Positions 40,962 through 47,324 of a DNA stretch of 47,324 bases are shown piece by piece; positions within the stretch are counted from its first letter, which is position 1, and every line of letters begins with the position of its first letter. This stretch comes from Bifiguratus adelaidae (Eukaryota > Mucoromycota > Endogonomycetes > Endogonales). A model generated the notes under the pieces. It did not search any database. It was not told the DNA's origin and worked only from the letters and a program-made list of their open reading frames with translations. Where the stretch lies: positions 38,299-85,622 of the forward strand of contig MVBO01000055.1 in assembly GCA_002261195.1 (NCBI GenBank), written 5' to 3'. Made by a program: the position numbers and the translations under genes.

Positions 40962-41083
40962 GACCACAGCGTCGACCGTGATAATGTTCCTTCCTATTTC
41001 GGCCGTCCAAAATGATGACGTCACAAACAATACTTACTCGCTACCTGAGTGCTTTCCAACACACAAGCATACACAATCGACGC

Positions 41084-41340
41084 ATGGCAGGTGCATTAGG
41101 ATTTCACCCTCACTTTGCCTCCAAGTGGCATATATGGACAGCAAAGGCACTTGGTGCTTCCATGTGGTTTTGGATGATGTATAGAGCCAAGGAAGACGGT
41201 CCTGTGTTGTTGGTAAGTGCATAGATGTGTCAATTGCTGATGTGTACGATGCAGATGTTGACGGATTTGCGTAGGGCTGGCGGCATCCTTGGGAGGGTCA
41301 CCACGGTGGTCATCACGAAGGACATGAAGAGTCTCACTAG
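41084..41340 (+). CDS. Complex I accessory subunit, NDUFB2 (AGGG)-like (64 aa)
   Basis: Two exons, 41084-41212 and 41275-41340. The 64-residue product has a short N-terminus, one membrane span built on LGASMWFWMMYRAKEDGPVLL, and a His-rich end (GWRHPWEGHHGGHHEGHEESH). The MWFW-x-x-YR block and the HPW ending fit the small single-span NDUFB2 subunit of the distal membrane arm of NADH:ubiquinone oxidoreductase in the mitochondrial inner membrane. No cleavable presequence is evident, as for most such subunits. The assignment rests on short motifs, so another small complex I subunit is possible. Confidence 0.65.
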
Positions 41341-41468
41341 GATGCAGCGTATGCTGATTACCTTTCAAGCTCATGACTATTACCATACATCTTTGGGTAT
41401 TTGGATTGCCCGTGATACATGTACATTGACCACACCATCACCAAATGAACGTGTTTACCCTTCATTGC

Positions 41469-43809
41469 CTATGCTTCTGTTCCAAAGTATCGATCTGGTA
41501 AGACGGAGACCATGAGTGAGCATAACGAAGGGAGATGCTGAGGTGCCTTACCGCCAAAGTTACCAATCCCCGGCTCAATGAACAAGGTGGTTGGGGACAA
41601 TTTGGGATCCACCATAGAGCATACGATTTTCACCTTTGGGAATGCATGGGCAATCACATTCAGACCTTGCAATGAGGCCAAGAAATTGAGGAAGATAATC
41701 TTCTCCTCCGGTACTTCGTGATCCAGGAGAACGCGAATAGCCATCATACCTGCCGCTCCTGTTCCTATTGTAGCATCCTGTCAAGAACATTGTGATCATT
41801 ATAGGGCTGAGCGCAGAGGAGCGTTCATACCATCAAGAAGATGTAAGAGTTTTGAACATCCGGTGGTAGTTTGAGATAATGCAACTAGCGGATGATGTTA
41901 AGGAATGGTACAAGCTCCGCCAAATTGACAACATACCTGTGGCTCTCCTGTAGCGGGATCCGTTTGAATGAGCAATTTACCAAGCTTGACATCGGGTATA
42001 ACACGCATGAGTCCTGTTTCCATAGTACTGCCTGCCCGTAGAATGGAAACACCGCAAATCTAGAGTATGGTCAATTACTGAGTTTTCTCCACTTTGCTAG
42101 ACATACCTGTTGAGACATTTTCTTCCCGGCATATTCCACGCCTGTTGGCGTCACAACAGTCACATCTTCGAAGGGAAGCTCCGACATGGCGCTACGCGAA
42201 GGCAATTGGTCAAATCAAGAACCCAAAAAAATGGAGACCCTTACCTCTCGATGATGAGCGTCGATAGCCGCTCCGCATAAAATATGAAATCATCCCGGGA
42301 GACATTTTTGTCTCTGATAATCGTATGCATGCCCTGAAGGATGTTGGATTGAGTCCCTAGATGAGCCGCTCACTCACCTTTACTTGATTGGTTGGTTCAA
42401 GCACAATCACGGACGAAGGTAGACCTTCACCCACATCTGTCCTTGCTAGATCCCAGCGGAAATGAAGTAAGCGGTCGTTTAACTCCCTCTGAATGTGTTT
42501 GGTGATGAGGTCGATGGCAACCACATTCTCCAGACCACGGGGAATAATCTGCAGACCAATTACTTACAGCACTTTGGGGATAACGACGACACTTACCACA
42601 TCAGCATTTTTTACAGTAGGCTGAATGTAGTCATCAAAAGCCGGCTTGACAAAGCGACCATATTGCTAGCGGCCGAGAAATCAGTATTACCTCTCTGACA
42701 TAGGCGCCATCGTCTTACATCTAGAACACCATTGAGATCACGACCACGCTCAGAAATGTCGCGTTTCACTGTATTCTTGCGTTACTTGACAGATACCCTG
42801 CTTGCTTCTCACTTACGTCTTCGTGCAAGGCGAACGTCCGCATCCGTATCCACAAATATCTGAACAGCATGGCATATGAGTTGTTACTTGTCTCGATACA
42901 ACAGCCATGGCATACCTTCAGATCCATTAGATCGACAATCTTGGGATCGTAAAAAGCAAATATGCCCTCGAAAATGATCACATTGGCGCCATAAACGGTC
43001 TGTGTCTTTTCCATTCGGGAATGTGTTGTAAAATCATAGATGGGAATCTCTACTGCTTTTCTGTATGGGACAAGGATGAGCACCTTGGATGGCAAGACTT
43101 AATTTTTAGCAAATTACCCTTGCTTCAATTTCACTAGTCGTTGGTAGAGGATGTCAAAATCGAAGGCGTTTGGATGATCAAAGTTGTATCGGCTGTAAGG
43201 CACACATGTCAGCTAGAAACAGTTAGTGGCTAACCTTGCTTACTTTGCGTATGCTTGATTGCGTTGCTCCTTGGTGAGTGCTTTGTAAAACGAATCCATA
43301 GAAATGATGACCACCCATGGCACCTAAAAGGCACTTAGATATCTATTGCTCAAGAACGCAAACCAAGGGACATACCTTGAGATTCTTGATGATGCGACTG
43401 GTGAAATACAATGCGATGAGCGTCTTTTGCCTGATGAAAACCATGCGGCACCTACTGGGAAACACTCGTCTTTCCACTCGAACTACCACCTAAGGCAATT
43501 CCACACATTAGCTATCTCTATCATCTATCTCACTTGTCCGAGGACCAAGCTGCCCACCCCACGTACCTGCTATACCTATAAGATAGCATTCTCTGTTTTG
43601 TCCATCGTGCCTAGTGGCGAGTTGCGCTCGTTATTGCGTTCCAACCGTTTTTCAGAATACAAGCCGAAGCTCACCTATACCAGGGTCTAACGGGCAAGAT
43701 ATGAGCATAAACCTTCAACATGGTGTAGGCGCACTCTATATACTTACAGTCGACCCTTCGATACAAGTGTAGTATTGGGTCTATACACAAACTGCACGGT
43801 ATCCTTCAT
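41469..43809 (-). CDS. Uridine kinase with UPRT-like domain, Urk1/UCKL1 type (465 aa)
   Basis: Phosphorylates uridine/cytidine in pyrimidine salvage; the C-terminal half resembles uracil phosphoribosyltransferase. Seventeen exons all close in phase, from 43809-43748 to 41494-41469. The first intron (43747-43611, 137 bp) is the longest in the window. Short exons 43610-43567, 43489-43456 and 43397-43376 assemble the P-loop [20 protein letters not shown]. Then follow [69 protein letters not shown]. The UPRT-like part has [40 protein letters not shown] and [16 protein letters not shown]. As in UCKL1, the phosphate-binding loop TGAAG differs from typical TGGT/S of active UPRTs. Divergent from TFIIIA. 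Confidence 0.95.
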
Positions 43810-43891
43810 ACGCGCAAGAAAGGAGAGTCAAATTTTTGTTCCCTACCTTGAACTGCGCTCTCTCGCCTGCTGTCAACCTTCAAGTGTACCC

Positions 43892-45543
43892 ATGCACGCT
43901 ATTTTGGTGAGACCCTTCTCACCCATGGCGCAGCGGAAGCGGCGTCGACTAGGACACCACCGATCTGACCACCCTGTACATATACCAACACTGGTGGACA
44001 GTCCTGATTCAAGTTCTGAGGACGAGTCGACACTTACACGCTCTACAGCTCGATCTTCACCCACACTTACGACCATCTCCTCGACTTCAAGTACTCGACG
44101 TAAGCACGATCACCCTTTTCCTTACCAATGTCCATACCCGGGATGCGACAAGGCTTACAAGAAACCTTGTAAGCGTGCCGAACATGAGCGAGTACATACA
44201 GGCGAGGTAAGGCTCCACAGTGCAGAACTTTTTCTGGCTCTCGGTCTCAATAGCGCTGGCTCTTGTAGCGTCCGTTTGTGTGTCCTGCACCTGGATGCAC
44301 CAAGGCGTATCGACGATCAACCCATTTGCAAGTGCATGCGAAAACACATGATGCCGAAACCGCTAAACCGTTTCAATGTACGAGAGACGGATGCACGGCT
44401 AAGTTCAGCACGCGTCAGCATCTCGTCCGCCATGAGAAACTCCACGAACAGCCAAAGCCCTACAAGGTAGGTAGACCAGCTTGGAAGAGACAATGATAAA
44501 CTCACAAGGTGTGTGTGAAGTGTACCTGGGAAGGATGTGAGAAAGCATTTTCGAAAAATCACCAACTAAGGAAACACATGTGCGAGCATACCAACAAGAA
44601 ACCATACCCATGTGACCATCCGGGTTGTGATCAAAGCTTTGATGTGCCCACAAAACTTCGCAAGCATCAACAACACCACAGTGGTAAGCATGGCAGGACT
44701 CTTGACGCAACATGGTTTTGACTCTTGAGTCTAGACGACATCCGGTACCAATGTGGTGAAGCAGAGTGTACGGCTGCCTTTACCAAATGGTCCGAGCTCC
44801 AAGAGCACGTCCGAGAAAATCACCAAACGCATACATGCGAAATCTGTCAACGTCCCTTCAAGAAGCGAGCTTACCTAACACGGCATCTGAAAACTCACCA
44901 AAAGGATCGACCCGAGTTTGAATGTTGGTGGGAAGGATGCGACAAGAGTTTTAGCAGCAACAAGAGCCTCAACGTACATGTCCGAGCAAGCCACGAAGGT
45001 ATCCGGCCATTCTGCTGTGATTTCGAACAATGCGGTAAAGCATTCGCACACAAACATCTGCTCATTCGGCATAAGCGACTGCACGAGCGAACAGACGAAG
45101 AAATCGAACAAGCTCAGAAGCGCAAATACAAAAAGGAGAATACAAGCAATGTTTCGACCTTACACCAACTCGTGGGCAGCCATTATGGCGAAGATGGTAG
45201 TAAACGCGACAAGCCATGTCCTCACGCCGGATGTCCCTTTGTATTCACGCGTCAATGGGATGTGGATCGCCATGTTCTCAAATACCATCTCTCCCATTCC
45301 GCTCCCGATCCACTCGAAGCAGAGAACATTGATGACGAAGGCACCCATAACGTATTTCGCGATATACGTCGCAAGGCTTTGAACTATCAACCATCCTCGC
45401 AGCTAGATCACACTGCGCAAGTGCCCATATTATACGATGCCTCTGAACCAACCGATGTAGTGATGGGTGATTTGCAAGACCACTTGAACGACCCTAACTT
45501 TGTAGAATTCTATACCTATCTAGACATGCATGGAGATCAATAA
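43892..45543 (+). CDS. Transcription factor IIIA, C2H2 zinc-finger protein (498 aa)
   Basis: Binds the 5S rRNA gene internal control region, and 5S RNA, to recruit TFIIIC and Pol III. Exons 43892-44206, 44269-44466, 44509-44683, 44735-45543. After a basic/Ser-rich N-terminus there are nine C2H2 fingers in series, from YQCPYPGCDKAYKKPCKRAE to FCCDFEQCGKAFAHKHLLIR. Finger 7 lacks the long Cys-Cys spacing (CEIC). A charged spacer of about 50 residues (QAQKRKYKKEN...) separates a tenth finger, CPHAGCPFVFTRQWDVDRH. Nine fingers plus a separated tenth is the S. pombe TFIIIA plan. The tail is acidic. A downstream in-frame ATG at 43925 (MAQRKRRR) is an alternative start in a better +4 context. Confidence 0.88.
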
Positions 45544-45583
45544 GAGTCGTTCTAGCGCTGTCCGGATTTTATTGCACCATTTC

Positions 45584-45589
45584 AATAAA
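45584..45589 (+). terminator. AATAAA poly(A) signal, TFIIIA gene
   Basis: AATAAA 41 bp after the TFIIIA stop codon and 41 bp before the stop of the convergent small subunit gene; the two 3-prime UTRs probably overlap. Confidence 0.5.
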
Positions 45590-45629
45590 CACTATACAAG
45601 GATGAAGTGGTGTGTGGATGGCATGCTTG

Positions 45630-45927
45630 TTAAGCTTCCTCCTCGGCTTGAGGTTTCTGTTTGTTAATCTCGGCCTTGGTCTGACCCGCCGTAAAGTTCC
45701 ATCGATCCTAATCCCACTTAAGCATCTTCCCATCACTGCGTGCACGTCAGACTTACATCGGTCTTGTAAGCCAGATAGGTCAATGCAACAGGCACCGCGA
45801 CTGCCCATGCCATCGTCAACCGTACCGTCTTGCGACTCCATCCAAAATACTTGTGCGTATTCTCACGCATATGCGCCCATTTCTCAATCTCGGGATCTAC
45901 CCGTAGCAAGTGATCGTCGCCAGCCAT
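45630..45927 (-). CDS. Complex I accessory subunit, NDUFB4 (B15)-like (82 aa)
   Basis: Two exons, 45927-45757 and 45707-45630. The N-terminal motif LRVDPEIEKWAHMRENTHKYFGWSRKTVRL matches the DPAIERW..MR...YK.FR.TPRT pattern of fungal NDUFB4-type subunits. It is followed by one membrane span (MAWAVAVPVALTYLAYKTD) and a polar tail (DRWNFTAGQTKAEINKQKP). The subunit belongs to the distal membrane arm of mitochondrial complex I. The start at 45927 was chosen over an in-frame ATG at 45990 because the family starts close to the DPxIE motif. It shares a 126 bp divergent promoter with PRPP synthetase. Homology is short; confidence is moderate. Confidence 0.7.
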
Positions 45928-46053
45928 AGAGTGCAAAAGCGCCGTCTGCCACTGGAAACAGGTCCGCCTTTCAACAAAGTGTGACGTCATCCATTTATCG
46001 TTGTGCGAAGCCGTGGGGCAGCAAATAGGTTTTCTACGCCGTGTTTTTCGAGC

Positions 46054-47163
46054 ATGTCGTCGAATTCGATAAAGATTTTCACTGGCAATTCACATCCTGA
46101 ACTTTCCAAGAAGGTCGCGGAGCGACTTGGCACGGAGCTCGGAAAGGTGGTGGTGATGAAATACTCGAATCAAGAAACCTCGGTGACTATTGGTGAATCA
46201 GTTCGGGATGAAGACGTGTTCATTATACAGTCCGGTTGTGGTGAGATTGACGACAACTTGATGGAGCTCTTGATTATGATCAATGCATGCAAGACGGCTT
46301 CGGCTAGACGAATCACTGCAGTCATTCCATGCTTTCCATACGCCAGACAAGACAAAAAGGACAAGTCTCGTGCACCTATTACGGCCAAGCTGGTTGCCAA
46401 CATGTTGACGGTTGCTGGAGCCGATCATGTCATCACTATGGATTTGCATGCATCTCAGATTCAAGGATTCTTTAACATCCCGGTGGACAATCTTTACTGC
46501 GAACCGTCCATGGTCAAGTACATTCAGCAACAGATACAGAATTGGAAGAATGCCATTATCGTTTCTCCCGATGCCGGAGGCGCTAAAAGGTATGTTAGCG
46601 AGAGCGCACGCGCGAGAGAGAGAGTGTGTGTGTGTGGCGCGGTGTGAAAAAAATTCGAGCTGGATCCTGACGATTGGTACAGAGCCACCTCTATTGCGGA
46701 TAGACTAGAGTTAGATTTTGCGCTCATTCACAAGGAGCGAAAACGAGCCAACGAAGTGAGTCGCATGGTGCTCGTTGGTGATGTACGGGGTAAGATTGCC
46801 ATCCTGGTGGATGATATGGCCGACACCTGTGGCACCCTTGGATTGGCTGCCAAAACTCTGGTTGAGAATGGTGCGGAAGAAGTCTATGCCATCGTGGCGC
46901 ATGGCATCCTCAGTGGAAAAGCCATTCAAGTGATCAATGATTCTGTCATCAAGAAGCTCGTCGTCACAAACACCATCCCCCATGCCGACAAAATGGCACT
47001 CTGCCCGAAAATAGACACCATAGATATTGCCCCCACGTTAGCCGAAGCCATTCGAAGGTGAGTAGACGGGAATAATTTCGAGGGTACAGAAAGAGATTGA
47101 TTCCCCTGCAGGACACATAACGGCGAATCCGTATCATATCTCTTCCGGCACGCACCGGAATAG
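46054..47163 (+). CDS. Ribose-phosphate pyrophosphokinase, PRPP synthetase (320 aa)
   Basis: Transfers pyrophosphate from ATP to ribose 5-phosphate to make PRPP for nucleotide, His, Trp and NAD synthesis. Exons 46054-46589, 46683-47057, 47112-47163. Class I features in order: [52 protein letters not shown] (flexible ATP-binding region), [31 protein letters not shown] (catalytic loop), and the PRPP-binding signature [13 protein letters not shown]. The ending [11 protein letters not shown] is typical. The 320-residue length is the standard short form without the inserts of some yeast Prs proteins. Fungi often have several paralogues, so a numbered gene name is not given. Intron 1 carries a GA/GT microsatellite. 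Confidence 0.96.
46614..46636 (+). repeat. GA/GT dinucleotide microsatellite in PRPP synthetase intron 1
   Basis: Five to six GA units run directly into about six GT units inside the 93-bp intron (46590-46682), downstream of the donor and about 45 bp before the acceptor. The intron is longer than most local introns, consistent with repeat expansion. Confidence 0.85.
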
Positions 47164-47324
47164 GCCTCATCTTTACACTTCACATGTACCTGCATTTACC
47201 GTTATCTCTCTTTTGCATTCAATCAAACCAAAGCATATAAACAAAACAGATGGAATGGCACGTCCATGCGTTGGCGAAGCGGCGCGTTCAAACATGCGCG
47301 CTGCGCCTGGTATAGAGGGAGGAA

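Overview
The window is nuclear DNA from a filamentous fungus, probably an early-diverging (zygomycete, Mucoromycota-like) lineage. Evidence: genes are packed tightly on both strands, most with several 45-65 bp GT-AG introns with short 3-prime tracts. There are a spliceosomal U2 snRNA gene, a Gemin2 homologue, complex I accessory subunits and fungal-only families (DUF1776, DUF1996, GON7-like). A formin-type GBD/FH3 protein without FH2 and a hyaluronan-synthase-like GT2 also fit a zygomycete, but the species cannot be named from this sequence.

Layout. 1-3641 (-): MSH3, cut by the left edge; GON7-like KEOPS subunit head-to-head with it (13 bp between start codons). 4.1-6.0 kb (-): CaMKK-type kinase; 6.3-6.7 kb (-): Rid-family protein. 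7.2-9.2 kb (+): GBD/FH3 protein; 9.4-12.2 kb (-): Nvj2/TEX2-like SMP lipid-transfer protein; 12.8-14.2 kb (+): GT2 synthase. 14.2-17.1 kb (+): two SDR-fold proteins; 17.2-18.0 kb (+): orphan zinc-finger/membrane protein. 18.1-19.8 kb: lumazine synthase (-) and DUF455 ferritin-like protein (+), divergent. 20.0-20.2 kb (-): U2 snRNA. 20.9-26.6 kb (+): DUF1996 secreted protein, ERV46, PC-esterase, Gemin2. 26.6-29.3 kb (-): PPWD1 cyclophilin. 29.4-29.65 kb: an inverted pair of tRNA-Lys(CUU) copies, one lacking most of its T-arm. 29.9-31.7 kb (-): tail-anchored FHA protein. 33.2-34.7 kb (+): frameshifted secreted phosphoesterase. 35.1-38.1 kb (-): GH31 alpha-glucosidase. 39.2-41.0 kb (-): MFS transporter; 41.1 kb (+): complex I NDUFB2-like. 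41.5-43.8 kb (-): uridine kinase/UPRT; 43.9-45.5 kb (+): TFIIIA; 45.6-45.9 kb (-): NDUFB4-like; 46.1-47.2 kb (+): PRPP synthetase.

Most genes are housekeeping and do not form one obvious pathway cluster. Themes are nucleotide metabolism (uridine kinase/UPRT, PRPP synthetase), RNA machinery (U2, Gemin2, PPWD1, TFIIIA, tRNA-Lys), respiratory complex I, and secretion (ERV46, GH31, DUF1996, PC-esterase, phosphoesterase). Gene models were built by hand from splice signals, reading phase and family conservation. For most genes every exon junction closes in phase.

I found no clearly new multi-gene system. The most unusual items are the inverted tRNA-Lys pair with a hairpin-tip deletion, three introns that only work as GC-AG introns, the frameshifted phosphoesterase among otherwise clean genes, several enzyme-fold proteins lacking a key catalytic residue, and the apparently shortened membrane part of the GT2 synthase.
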